Source of the DNA: Sphingobacteriia bacterium
GTDB lineage: Bacteria; Bacteroidota; Bacteroidia; Bacteroidales; UBA7960
Assembly (NCBI GenBank): GCA_011390785.1
Contig: JAABRR010000017.1
Coordinates: 1 to 64,000 of the forward strand
DNA length: 64,000 nucleotides
Direction of reading: 5' to 3'
Position numbers and translations under genes: made by a program. Numbering within the stretch: position 1 is the stretch's first letter; each line of letters begins with the position of its first letter. The notes beneath the pieces are model-generated. The model saw nothing but the letters and a program-made list of their open reading frames with translations, was not told the DNA's origin and searched no databases. This document shows, one piece after another, positions 27,859 through 37,732 of the stretch.

Positions 27859-27936
27859 AGAATTTTGAATGAACCGCAGAGACGCAATGGCGCGGAGTTA
27901 TATTGTTTTAGGTTAAATTGCTGATAAGCGTTGTCT

Positions 27937-29235
27937 TTAATCAAAAAACCTTTCCTTGCTTGCCCAAAGTCCGATTGCCGGATTGGATATGTAGAAAATC
28001 TCTTCGCCATCTGGCATTGTGTTGAAACCATCTTTCAGGGTTTCAGGATTGTATCTTTCTGCCATTTCTTTAAGAGGAGCGTAATTATAGTTTACCGACC
28101 TGATTTCTTGTTCTGTAATGTTACCAGGGCAATAGGTTATGGTGAAACGATCTTCTGCCGAGCCATGGATAAGATGTGCTGCTGCACTCAGGTTATTTTG
28201 AAGTTCATCATTGTTTTGGGTAAGTTCAAGAATTTCAGGTGTAGTTAGGTAGCCGTACTTCCTGATCAGCTGGTCTATCTGTTTGTCTTCTCCAAACTCT
28301 TTCAATCCGGGAGCCAATACAATCAATTCTCCGTTGTCTTCAATGGCCATGCGGGTACGGTAAACACTTTTGTTGCCCAGCCAGGTGCTCTTAAATTCTT
28401 CAGGGTCAAGATAAACGATCACTTTTTTCAAGGGCTTTGGAAGCATGATGAAGTTCACCTTCAGCGACAATTCCGCTGCTTTGTAATAACATTCGTGATC
28501 ATCACCTATGTATAGTCCACGCACCTTCAGATCGCCATTTTCATCTTTTGCCACCACGGTAAGCATGTATATGATGGGCAAATGTTGGGCAAAATTTTCG
28601 GAAGCATAATTCAAAACCTTGCGCACCGGTGTATCAGGGCGTCCTAAAATTCTCTCGATTCCATAAGCGGCACCCAGGAAGTGACTTTTGTTGATTCCTT
28701 CCTGTCCGCCTGTTCCAACAAATACATTTTTGTTGTAGTTGGCCATACCGATTACTTCGTGCGGAACCACTTGTCCGGGCGAGAGGATCAGGTCGAAGTT
28801 ACCTTCCACAAGCATTTTGTTTACCTGTGCCGGCCATGAATAGTCAACCCGACCTTCTGAAATCTCTTTCAGGTAGTCAGCCGGAACTTCGCCCAAGGTA
28901 ACAATGTCGGTTCTCCATTTGTGTTCCCTGAACAACGACAGCGGAACCCCGGGAAACATTTTGGTAAGCTCCCTTTCGCTCATTGGGGCATGGGTGCCCA
29001 GGGCGGGGAGAATATCAGTGATGGCTTCGCCGTAGTATTCGTAGCTCAGGCAGGTAAGATAGCCTGCCTGCGAATGGTATCGGGTAAAATCAGGTGGAAG
29101 CGCCAGTACTTTTTTGCGCTTTCCCATTTTTTCGAAAGCTTCAAATACAGCTTTTTTAATATCTTCTTTACTTAAATCGGTGGTTTCAGAACCATGGGCA
29201 AAATATAGCATACTTGGTTGTTTTAAGATTTCCAT
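27937..29235 (-). CDS. LarA-like (DUF2088, nickel-pincer-dependent racemase/epimerase superfamily) protein
   Basis: 432 aa; VLALPPDFTRYHSQAG, LPALGTHAPMSERELTKMFP, LILSPGQVVPHEVIGMANYNKNVFVGTGGQEGINKSHF. Confidence 0.85.
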   Translation of the reverse strand: MEILKQPSMLYFAHGSETTDLSKEDIKKAVFEAFEKMGKRKKVLALPPDFTRYHSQAGYLTCLSYEYYGEAITDILPALGTHAPMSERELTKMFPGVPLSLFREHKWRTDIVTLGEVPADYLKEISEGRVDYSWPAQVNKMLVEGNFDLILSPGQVVPHEVIGMANYNKNVFVGTGGQEGINKSHFLGAAYGIERILGRPDTPVRKVLNYASENFAQHLPIIYMLTVVAKDENGDLKVRGLYIGDDHECYYKAAELSLKVNFIMLPKPLKKVIVYLDPEEFKSTWLGNKSVYRTRMAIEDNGELIVLAPGLKEFGEDKQIDQLIRKYGYLTTPEILELTQNNDELQNNLSAAAHLIHGSAEDRFTITYCPGNITEQEIRSVNYNYAPLKEMAERYNPETLKDGFNTMPDGEEIFYISNPAIGLWASKERFFD

Positions 29236-30119
29236 GAAGGATTTTCGGGCAGATAGGAATGAAACTCATCAATAAGAGATTCTTCATAGCTTCCCGCAAA
29301 GTTAAGGGTAAAAAACCGATCAAGACCTTCTTCCAAAAGTCTTTTCCATGACTCATTTTCATGGCTGGGATTGATTGGGTAAAAGAGTGCCCCGTTGTTT
29401 TTAGCTGCCCTCAGATCTCCGGGAGCATCGCCAATCATAAGGATTTTATCAGCCTTGTACTTGCCCTTTGCTGCCAGGGCAATATGCTCTGTTTTGGTGC
29501 CATGTTCCTGCCCGGCAATGGTACGTATAAATTTTTCAACAGAGCTTCCCTTCCAATCTCTGGTCAAAGCATCAACGGGGGTTTGGGAAATTACAACGGC
29601 ATCTGCTTTTCGATGGATTTCCCTGAGAGCATCTAGGGCATAAGGGAAGGGGTCCATTCCTGTTACCATCTCTTCAATATCGGCATTTACTCTCAATGAC
29701 CAATCCAGCACCCGGTTGATAAGGGGATTATTAACCTGTTTGGCATAAGCATTTAAAGTGGCGTTTCCCAGTTTTGATTCTTGCTCCATCCAGGTTTTCA
29801 GGGCTGTAAAATCAGGAATATGAACATTCCATTGCTTTACTTCGGGTCGTGTTGCCAACAATTCAACCGTATTGACCAAAGCCGGGAAACGGTTTGTTCC
29901 CCGGCCTGTAGAGTATAAATTCACAAATTCCCACACTTCCCGGGCATAGCGGGAAACCTTCTGCAAACCAAAGTATTTGATGTAATTAGGACAAAAACAT
30001 TCTTTGTGCTTTAGCTCCATGGTATCAAACACACAACCATCAGAATCTATACCCACAAAAAAGTCTTTTGAGGGTTGTAGCTCTTTCAGTTGGTTTTGAA
30101 GATCGGAAGTACCGGACAT
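29223..30119 (-). CDS. HAD-superfamily hydrolase
   Basis: 298 aa; FVGIDSDGCVFDTMELKH motif I; VVISQTP motif II; ADKILMIGDAPGDLRAAKNNGALFYPI motif IV; overlaps LarA-like gene by 13 bp. Confidence 0.88.
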   Translation of the reverse strand: MSGTSDLQNQLKELQPSKDFFVGIDSDGCVFDTMELKHKECFCPNYIKYFGLQKVSRYAREVWEFVNLYSTGRGTNRFPALVNTVELLATRPEVKQWNVHIPDFTALKTWMEQESKLGNATLNAYAKQVNNPLINRVLDWSLRVNADIEEMVTGMDPFPYALDALREIHRKADAVVISQTPVDALTRDWKGSSVEKFIRTIAGQEHGTKTEHIALAAKGKYKADKILMIGDAPGDLRAAKNNGALFYPINPSHENESWKRLLEEGLDRFFTLNFAGSYEESLIDEFHSYLPENPSWKS

Positions 30120-30177
30120 AATGCAAACAGATGAAAAGTAAATAAGAAAAATGAAAACAGGTTGTTGATCAGAGTAC

Positions 30178-31251
30178 TTATCTTTTTACGCGTGCATTTC
30201 CATGCCATATGCTCCACACCATATCTTCGTCGGCTGGTTGACCATAATCGGTTTCGAAAGTGGTAGCCAGCGCTCCGGTTGCCCATCCAAACTGAGCCCA
30301 CTTTTGTGGTTCCCAGTCTTTAAGAATACCGTACAAAAGTCCGCCAACAAAGCCATCGCCACCGCCAATGCGATCGAGAATATGAATGGATCGGGGTTTA
30401 ATAACTTCCCAATGATCTCCGGCGAGCGTAATGGCACCCCAAAGATGTTCGTTTACGTTTACTACTTCGCGCAATGTTGTAGCAAAAACAGATGCATTGG
30501 GAAAAGCTTCCTTAACCCTGCCGATCATCTGCTTGAAACCATCAATTTCTGCTTCTATGTCTTTTCCGCCTGCTTCGGGGCCTTTTATGCCCAGGCAAAG
30601 TTGAAAATCTTCTTCGTTGCCAATCAGAACATCCGATGCGGAGGCAATTTCAGTAAATGTTTCGCGCAATTCTTTTTCTCTTCCTTTCCAGAACGATGCC
30701 CGGTAGTTTAGGTCGAATGAAATACGGGTACCGTGTTTTTTTGCAGCACGGGCCAGTTCCAGGCAGAATTTGCTGCTTTCTTCTGATAATGCGCCAATCA
30801 AGCCAGACAGATGCACGATCTGAACACCTTCCTGTCCGAAGATGCGCTCCAGGTCAAAGTCTTTCACATTGAGTGTTCTGCCGATTTCTCCGGCACGGTC
30901 ATTATGCACCCGGGGGCCACGGGTTCCATAACCACTATCGGCAATGTTAAACTGATGGCGGTATCCCCAGGGGTCGCCCTGGTCTACTTCCGGTCCTTCA
31001 TATTCCATGTGGCGGGCTTTCAGATTTGATTTGATGAACTGCGCCACCGGGCTGCCTTTAACGAATGTGGTCAGCACTTTTACCGGCAGTCCCAGGTAAG
31101 ATGATACACTGGCGACATTGGTTTCAGCACTGGTAGCCTGCATTTTAAAAGTATCGCTGGCATGAACTGGCTGGCCGTTTAAGGGAGTAATGCGCACACC
31201 CATACTGGTGGGCACTACGAGAGAATACTTGCAGTTGGTTTTTAACTTCAT
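30178..31251 (-). CDS. PfkB-family carbohydrate kinase, divergent paralog
   Basis: 357 aa; ISFDLNYRASFWKG, LIGNEEDFQLCLGI, RIGGGDGFVGGLLYG. Confidence 0.9.
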   Translation of the reverse strand: MKLKTNCKYSLVVPTSMGVRITPLNGQPVHASDTFKMQATSAETNVASVSSYLGLPVKVLTTFVKGSPVAQFIKSNLKARHMEYEGPEVDQGDPWGYRHQFNIADSGYGTRGPRVHNDRAGEIGRTLNVKDFDLERIFGQEGVQIVHLSGLIGALSEESSKFCLELARAAKKHGTRISFDLNYRASFWKGREKELRETFTEIASASDVLIGNEEDFQLCLGIKGPEAGGKDIEAEIDGFKQMIGRVKEAFPNASVFATTLREVVNVNEHLWGAITLAGDHWEVIKPRSIHILDRIGGGDGFVGGLLYGILKDWEPQKWAQFGWATGALATTFETDYGQPADEDMVWSIWHGNARVKR

Positions 31252-31380
31252 GGTTTTTTGGGTTTAAGGGTTTAAAAGTTTAGTTTGAAGTTCGAAGCTG
31301 GAAGCTGGAAGGATTGTAAGCGGTACTTAACAAGTTATCCTTCAACGTTTTTTACTTTTAGTTAGTTTTTAACTTCCAAC

Positions 31381-32418
31381 TTACCTCGCCACTCTTCCTG
31401 ATGCATCGCCACCCATTAGTTTTTCAACTTCGTCAACGGTTACCTGGTTGTAATCGCCATAGATGGTATGTTTCAGGCATGAAGCGGCAACAGCAAAATC
31501 GAGTGCTTTTTGATCGTTGTTGGGGTAAGTAAGCAGTCCGTAAATGAGTCCACCCATAAATGAATCGCCTCCACCCACACGGTCAACAATATGAGTAATC
31601 TGGTACTGGCGAGATTCGTAGAGTTTTTCTCCGTCCCACAAAACTCCTGCCCAGCTATTGTGGTTGGCGCTGATAGATCCGCGTAAGGTTGTAATAACCT
31701 TTTTGCAACGGGGAAATGCTTTCATGATTTGTCGTGAAACGGATTCATAGGCAGCTGCTTCCACATGTCCGGAAGTTACATCAACTCCTTCGGGGTGGAT
31801 ATCCAATACCATGGCGGCATCTTCTTCATTGCCCAGAATAATGTCAGTACCTGCTACCAGTTCGGGCATCACTTCACCGGCCTTTTTGCCGTATTTCCAC
31901 AGGTTCTTTCGATAATTCAGGTCGCACGAAACGGTAATGCCTTTTTCATTGGCCTTTTTAATTCCTTCCAGACAAACATCGGCTGCACCCTGCGAAATGG
32001 CTGGTGTAATGCCTGTCCAGTGAAACCAGTTGACGCCTTCCAATACCTTATCCCAATCTATCATTCCTGGTTTTATATCTGCAATAGCAGAATTAGCCCT
32101 GTCGTAAATAACTTTACTGCCGCGGCTTACGGCACCAGTTTCCAGGAAATAGATACCCATGCGTTCGCCACCTGTGATGATGTTGCTTGTATTTACACCA
32201 TATTTTTTAAGGTCCATGATGCAAGATTGAGCAATATCATTCTTAGGCAAACGGGTAACAAAATCAACCGGGATGCCATAGTTGGCCAAAGAAACAGCTA
32301 CATTGGCCTCTCCACCACCAAAGGTGGCCGTGAGTGAGTTCGACTGATTGAATCTCAGGTTGCCGGGTGTTGCCAACCGCAACATGATTTCTCCAAAGGT
32401 TACTACTTTCTTCTCCAT
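31381..32418 (-). CDS. kdgK: 2-dehydro-3-deoxygluconokinase (PfkB family)
   Basis: 345 aa; KVVTFGEIMLRLATPGNLRFNQSNSLTATFGGGEANVAVSLANYG, CDLNYRKNLWKYGKKAGEVM, RVGGGDSFMGGLIYGL. Confidence 0.93.
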   Translation of the reverse strand: MEKKVVTFGEIMLRLATPGNLRFNQSNSLTATFGGGEANVAVSLANYGIPVDFVTRLPKNDIAQSCIMDLKKYGVNTSNIITGGERMGIYFLETGAVSRGSKVIYDRANSAIADIKPGMIDWDKVLEGVNWFHWTGITPAISQGAADVCLEGIKKANEKGITVSCDLNYRKNLWKYGKKAGEVMPELVAGTDIILGNEEDAAMVLDIHPEGVDVTSGHVEAAAYESVSRQIMKAFPRCKKVITTLRGSISANHNSWAGVLWDGEKLYESRQYQITHIVDRVGGGDSFMGGLIYGLLTYPNNDQKALDFAVAASCLKHTIYGDYNQVTVDEVEKLMGGDASGRVAR

Positions 32419-32464
32419 ATATTTTTTTAGATTGATTGTAAGATAAAATTGATATTTAAAGTAT

Positions 32465-33685
32465 TTAGCAGGGAATTCCGCTTTTCAGGATGCCCATTTC
32501 AAGACCACGCAATTCAGCCATCCCCTTTAAAAGGCCTATGGCCGAATAACCTGGATTGGTTTTCTTTTTCAGGTCGTCGAGAATTACATGTCCGTGGTCA
32601 GCCCTCATGGGTATTCTGCTATCTGTACGATGATTGCTTATCCTTGAACATTGCTCCTTTAAGATGGCAGAAATAATTGCATACATATCAACATCTCCTG
32701 ACAAATGGCCTGCTTCCAGAAAGCTGCCATCATCATAACGTTTTACGCTTCTTAAATGTGTAAAATGAATATATGGGCCAAATTTTTCAACAAATTTTAC
32801 CAGATCATTCTCTGCACTTGCCCCAAGAGAACCGGTGCACAAAGTAAAGCCATTGGCCAAGGAGTCTGTAATATCAAGAATTGATTGAAAATCTTCTATG
32901 GTGCTTACTATTCTGGGCAACCCGAATAACGAACGTGGTGGATCATCAGGGTGAATAGCCAGCCGAACTCCTTCTTCTTCGGCAACCGGAACAATTTTCT
33001 TCAGAAAATAGGCAAGGTTTTCTCTGTATTGCTGGTTGTCGATGTTTTTGTATTCACCGAGCCTTTTCTGAAATTCTTCAAGGGTATAACCTTCCTGGGC
33101 ACCAGGTAATCCGGCAATAATGTTGTTTTGTAGGATTGTCTTTTGCTCATCGGTCATTTCGTTGAACCGGGCAAATGATTTTTCAATTTCAGTTGCTGTA
33201 TAATCTTTCTCTGCTCCATCTCTCTTTAGAAGGAATACATCGAAAGCAATAAAGTCAGTCATTTCAAAAGAGAGTGCTTTGGCACGGTCTTCCAGTTCTG
33301 TGTCGAGATTGGTGCGGGTCCAGTCAACGACAGGCATAAAATTATACACAATGGTTTTTACCCCAATAGATGCCACGTTTTTCATGCTGGTGATGTAGTC
33401 CTGAATGTACTTATCCCTTTCGGGTTTGGCCAGTTTTATGCTGTCGTGCACGGGTATACTTTCCACAACATCCCATTTTAAACCGGTTGGGCGAGGTGGG
33501 TGAATGGAATCGTCCCATTCAATGATGCGTTTTCTTTCTATAAGTTGATCGAGATGCCAAACTTCGCCCACGGGTACTTCGTGCAATGCATTTACAATAC
33601 CTGTTGCGCCAGCCTGGCGTATATCCCATAAGGAAACTGGGTCTTGCGGACCATACCATCTCCAGGTTTCAATCATTTTAGTCAT
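32465..33685 (-). CDS. uxuA: Mannonate dehydratase
   Basis: 406 aa; ETWRWYGPQDPVSLWDIRQAGATGIVNALHEVPVGEVW, LAIHPDDPPRSLFGLPRIVST, CTGSLGAS, HLRSVKR. Confidence 0.97.
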   Translation of the reverse strand: MTKMIETWRWYGPQDPVSLWDIRQAGATGIVNALHEVPVGEVWHLDQLIERKRIIEWDDSIHPPRPTGLKWDVVESIPVHDSIKLAKPERDKYIQDYITSMKNVASIGVKTIVYNFMPVVDWTRTNLDTELEDRAKALSFEMTDFIAFDVFLLKRDGAEKDYTATEIEKSFARFNEMTDEQKTILQNNIIAGLPGAQEGYTLEEFQKRLGEYKNIDNQQYRENLAYFLKKIVPVAEEEGVRLAIHPDDPPRSLFGLPRIVSTIEDFQSILDITDSLANGFTLCTGSLGASAENDLVKFVEKFGPYIHFTHLRSVKRYDDGSFLEAGHLSGDVDMYAIISAILKEQCSRISNHRTDSRIPMRADHGHVILDDLKKKTNPGYSAIGLLKGMAELRGLEMGILKSGIPC

Positions 33686-33798
33686 TTTTTTTAGTTTAGT
33701 GGTTAAAATAATATATTGCTTAAATGAGCTCGAAGCTCGAAGGTGAATGGATGAAGTCGGCAGACGGCAATCGGCTGTTCACTCATAACCTTATACTC

Positions 33799-34650
33799 TT
33801 ATACCCCGCCATACGCGCTAAATCCGCCATCAACCGGAATTACAATGCCGGTAATGAATTTTGAAAGGTCGGAGAGTAGGTAAATAAGCGTTCCGTTGAT
33901 GTCTTCCGGGTTTCCGAACTTGCCCATGGGGGTGCTCGAGATGATCTTGTTGCCACGCGGTGTAAGATCACCGGTTTTTTCGTCGGTAAGGAGGAAACGA
34001 TTCTGGTTGGTAAGGAAGAACCCTGGTGCTATGGCATTAACCCTGATGCCGGTTTTGCCCAGATGCACGGCAAGCCATTGGGTAAAGTTGTTAATGGCCG
34101 ATTTTGCTGCAGAGTAGGCGGGGATTTTGGTTAAAGGCCTGAACGCATTCATGGATGAGATGTTGATCACAACACCCTCGCCCGATTCTATCATATCGGT
34201 GGTAAAGACCATGGTGGGAAGCAGGGTTCCCATAAAATTGAGATCAAATACTTTCTGGAATCCATCCAACTGCAAGCCGTAGAAGCTTTCTGCCCATATA
34301 TCTCCTTTTCCGGGAACGATCTCTTCTACCTTGGTGGTAGCCGTAGGAGCGTTTCCACCGGCACCATTAATAAGAAAATGTATGGGGCCAAACTTATCGT
34401 TGATTTGTTTTTTTGCTCCTTCCAATATTTCCTTGCTTAGCACATCGCCTGCAACACCCATGGTTTTTGTGTTGTATTTTTCAGCAATTTCCTGCGCCAG
34501 TTTCTCAGCAGATTCAAGGTTTCTGTCGAGGATAACCACATTAACCCCAACTGATGCAAGGGCATGTGCCATTGATGTTCCCAATACTCCGCCACCACCG
34601 GTGATTACGCAGGTTTTGTTTTTCAGGTGTTCAAAATTTGTATTTTCCAT
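33799..34650 (-). CDS. uxuB: SDR-family D-mannonate oxidoreductase / fructuronate reductase
   Basis: 283 aa SDR (TGGGGVLGTSMAHALASVGVNVVILDRN; YSAAKSAINNFTQWLAVHLGKTGIRVNAIAPGFFLT) adjacent to uxuA. Confidence 0.85.
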   Translation of the reverse strand: MENTNFEHLKNKTCVITGGGGVLGTSMAHALASVGVNVVILDRNLESAEKLAQEIAEKYNTKTMGVAGDVLSKEILEGAKKQINDKFGPIHFLINGAGGNAPTATTKVEEIVPGKGDIWAESFYGLQLDGFQKVFDLNFMGTLLPTMVFTTDMIESGEGVVINISSMNAFRPLTKIPAYSAAKSAINNFTQWLAVHLGKTGIRVNAIAPGFFLTNQNRFLLTDEKTGDLTPRGNKIISSTPMGKFGNPEDINGTLIYLLSDLSKFITGIVIPVDGGFSAYGGV

Positions 34651-34653
34651 TTT

Positions 34654-35733
34654 TTAATGATTTATGTAAAAGTCAATATTTTCTTTGGTTATAATATCTA
34701 TAGGTAAAAACTGATCTTTGTTGATCTGTTTTTTCATAAGCAGGTGGTTGAAAAGCGTCATAATGCTTTTGTATCCCTGCTCGCGGGGTTGCTGGCTGAT
34801 GAGAAAATCGATCGTCCCTTTTTTCAAATACTCCTGATTCTGTTCCAGCAAATCGTATCCTACCAGTTTAATGAAGGAAAGGTTGTTTTTCTCGAGCCAT
34901 TGGGCAATATGGAATACTTTGGAATTGGTAACAAAAATTCCTTTGTTTCGGCAACCGGACTCAGTGCCACCCAGATTTTGGGTTAGAACAGATTCGAGCG
35001 TTTCAGGTTCCTGAACGTTAATATTTATCGTTTTTAGTTTTAGATGGGAAGGGTTATGGGATAAGGCGAAATAGTCTCTGAATCCCTTTTCTCTGTTTAA
35101 TATATGGCTGTTTCCTCCCAACTGGCTAATAATGTTGATGATGAATATTTCAGCATTTTGAACCAGTCCGTAATTAAGTAGTTTAGCGGCAACCATACCA
35201 CTTCTGCCGGGTTCCTGGCCCACAAAAGCAATGTTGTTTTGATTTTCGATCTGGGTATTGAGAAATACTACGGGAATGCCCAGTTGGTTGAATTTGGGAA
35301 GTATTTCTTTGGTTTGCTCTGAGAACACCGGTGCTATTACAACCCCCGATGGTTTTGATTCGGCAATGGTTAATAGTTCTTTGCGAAATGCATTTCGATC
35401 AAAATACGGAAAGAAATGCTGATCGATGGTAATGCCAAAGTGTTTGATTTCGTTTAAGGCCTGCTCCAGACCTTCTGCCGGGCTTTTCCAGAAAAGATTG
35501 GCTTCATCTCCTTCGGGAATTAGTGAAGCAAACCGGTAATTCTTTTTGGAAGCCAGTGTACTGGCCAGAATATCGGGTTCGTAGTTCATTTCCCTGATGA
35601 TCTTCAAAACTTTTTCGCGGGTTTTGATAGCCACTTCGCCACGGTTATGGATCACACGGTCAACTGTTCCTGAAGAAACACCAGCCTTTTGCGCCACATC
35701 GGAGATTTTTACCCGTGTAAAATTGTTTTCCAT
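34654..35733 (-). CDS. LacI-family transcriptional regulator (second)
   Basis: VKISDVAQKAGVSSGTVDRVIHNRGEVAIKTREKVLKIIREMNYEP HTH + sugar-binding-like domain. Confidence 0.95.
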   Translation of the reverse strand: MENNFTRVKISDVAQKAGVSSGTVDRVIHNRGEVAIKTREKVLKIIREMNYEPDILASTLASKKNYRFASLIPEGDEANLFWKSPAEGLEQALNEIKHFGITIDQHFFPYFDRNAFRKELLTIAESKPSGVVIAPVFSEQTKEILPKFNQLGIPVVFLNTQIENQNNIAFVGQEPGRSGMVAAKLLNYGLVQNAEIFIINIISQLGGNSHILNREKGFRDYFALSHNPSHLKLKTININVQEPETLESVLTQNLGGTESGCRNKGIFVTNSKVFHIAQWLEKNNLSFIKLVGYDLLEQNQEYLKKGTIDFLISQQPREQGYKSIMTLFNHLLMKKQINKDQFLPIDIITKENIDFYINH

Positions 35734-35804
35734 AATTGAAGTTTTGATCGTTTGTTATATATGGGATCAAATAAGTGGTTCAAAGTTACACAAATAATTT
35801 AAAT

Positions 35805-35818
35805 CGTGTACGCACACG
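35805..35818. promoter_or_regulatory. Candidate operator CGTGTACGCACACG upstream of second LacI/uxu operon
   Basis: Inverted repeat CGTGT/ACACG; near-identical sequence CGTGGACGCACACGGAAA at 37682. Confidence 0.65.
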
Positions 35819-35878
35819 GAAAATATTTTTACTTGAATGAAAAGCAGTATGTGATTAAAATTAAAAGAAGTATAGGCC

Positions 35879-37282
35879 CTAATGCACCAGCGTAGCTACT
35901 GAACCGGGCAAAAGTTGTGTTTCAAAAAAACCTTCTCCTGATTTTACACCAATTTTCTGACTGGTGGAGGTGTCATTTAAAATGATCAGTACGATCTCTC
36001 CTGTAGGGGATAAAAAAGCTACATTGGGCAAGCCATCTAACTCGGTTGATGAGATTCTTACCGAGCCCGGTCGCACAAATTTAGATGCATGTGCGATAGA
36101 ATAATAGGCTACATTTCGTTCAATATTATTCCCATTAATGGTAATGGCGCCAAGGCATCGGGTGCAACCACCCGGTGTATGGGGTTGCTGGTTTGGGTCA
36201 GCAGCCAGGTTCCATTCAAGTACATTGCGGCACCAGTTGCGTGTGGCTCCAATGGTTAATTCTCTTATATGCCATGCCAAATCTCCGGCAAAATTTTGCG
36301 GATATCCAACCCATTGTTCGGTAAAGTATAGGTTTTTATCCGGATGTGCTTCGTGCACTTTGCTGATGTCGTTTACCGAACCACCATATAAATGAAAGGC
36401 AGTACCATCAATATATTGCCTGGCGTCTTCATCCGCCAGAACTTCCAGAGGATAGTCTATGCGGTCGGCGTTATGATCGTAGATAATAATTTTGGTTTCG
36501 ATACCATGTTTGCGAAATGCCGGCCCCAGGCTTTGTCTTATAAAAGCAGCCTGTTCATGTGCCTTCATCAAAAGGCTTGGGTTATTACCCGGATGAAGTG
36601 GTTCGTTCTGAACAGTAATGGCATCAATGGGTATATTTGCCTGCTCCATGGCTTGAATGTATTTTACAAAATAGAGTGCATAAGCATCATAATATTCCGG
36701 AAGAAGACTACCTCCAATAGAGTGATTGTTGGTCTTCATCCATAGGGGAGGAGTCCAGGGTGATCCCATTATTTTGATTTGGGGATTTATAGCCAGGATT
36801 TCCTGCAAGATTGGGATAAGATGTGGCTCTTCGGGTGCAATGGAGAAATTCTCCATGTCTAGATCAGTGGTGCCTGCCGGTATGTCGTTATAGGTAAAAA
36901 CACTGTCGCTAAGGTCTGAGGCGCCAATGCTAATTCGAAGGTAGCTAATGCCAATGGCATTGCCTTCTGTGTCAAAAAGTTCTTTGAGTATTTCTGCTCT
37001 TGCCATGGGGGCCATTTCATTCAGCAGTCGGGCACTTCCCCCTGTAAGGGTATAACCAAACCCATCGATGGTTTGATAGGTTTTTGATGGATCAATCTGG
37101 ATTATTGGGTCTGCGAAATTTTCCGGAATTGTACCCATCTTTATTGTTTCAATGGGCTGAAAAACAACCGTTTCATCAGCAAGTGTAAGCCAAACAGATA
37201 CATCATTGGTTTTTACAGTACAGGCTGAAAAGATCATCAGGGTTATTCCCGTACTAATTATTAGAAGTAGTTTTGAATTCAT
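35879..37282 (-). CDS. GH30-family glycoside hydrolase lipoprotein
   Basis: 467 aa; lipobox IFSAC; YQTIDGFGYTLTGGSARLL, MGSPWTPPLWMKTN, ITVQNEPLHPGNNPS, LYFTEQWVG. Confidence 0.92.
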   Translation of the reverse strand: MNSKLLLIISTGITLMIFSACTVKTNDVSVWLTLADETVVFQPIETIKMGTIPENFADPIIQIDPSKTYQTIDGFGYTLTGGSARLLNEMAPMARAEILKELFDTEGNAIGISYLRISIGASDLSDSVFTYNDIPAGTTDLDMENFSIAPEEPHLIPILQEILAINPQIKIMGSPWTPPLWMKTNNHSIGGSLLPEYYDAYALYFVKYIQAMEQANIPIDAITVQNEPLHPGNNPSLLMKAHEQAAFIRQSLGPAFRKHGIETKIIIYDHNADRIDYPLEVLADEDARQYIDGTAFHLYGGSVNDISKVHEAHPDKNLYFTEQWVGYPQNFAGDLAWHIRELTIGATRNWCRNVLEWNLAADPNQQPHTPGGCTRCLGAITINGNNIERNVAYYSIAHASKFVRPGSVRISSTELDGLPNVAFLSPTGEIVLIILNDTSTSQKIGVKSGEGFFETQLLPGSVATLVH

Positions 37283-37681
37283 ACAATGCGGGTTTCGTTT
37301 AAATTATCAGGATTTAAATGTAATGGACTTTCAATTGTTTTAACTGGCAATAATCTATTGATATGAAGTATTGATGGTGCCTAATATGGACTCAATTAAG
37401 CGTTTAAACCAAAAGCAAAAGTAGTTGGATTTTATTTAAGAAGTAATGTGAAGTTCTTTCAGATATTCCGATTAGTTACGCGACCACTACACCTGACCCC
37501 GCCACTGAAAAATGATTTTCTTCTAAAGGTTCAGTCGCCCCGCCACCGCTTTAACATCATAATACTGGTTATGATACCTATACTGCTTTTAGCATCTAAA
37601 GCACCGGGGTGACAAGCAGGGCTGGTTCAAATAAAAGAATATTTAATTTTTGTCTGACCATTCGATTATTTTGTGTAATTT

Positions 37682-37695
37682 CGTGGACGCACACG
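37682..37695. promoter_or_regulatory. Candidate operator CGTGGACGCACACG upstream of uxaE-uxaC
   Basis: 13/14 identical to 35805-35818; 38 bp upstream of uxaE start. Confidence 0.65.
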
Positions 37696-37732
37696 GAAAT
37701 ATATTATTAACCTAAAATACACCCTTAAAATT

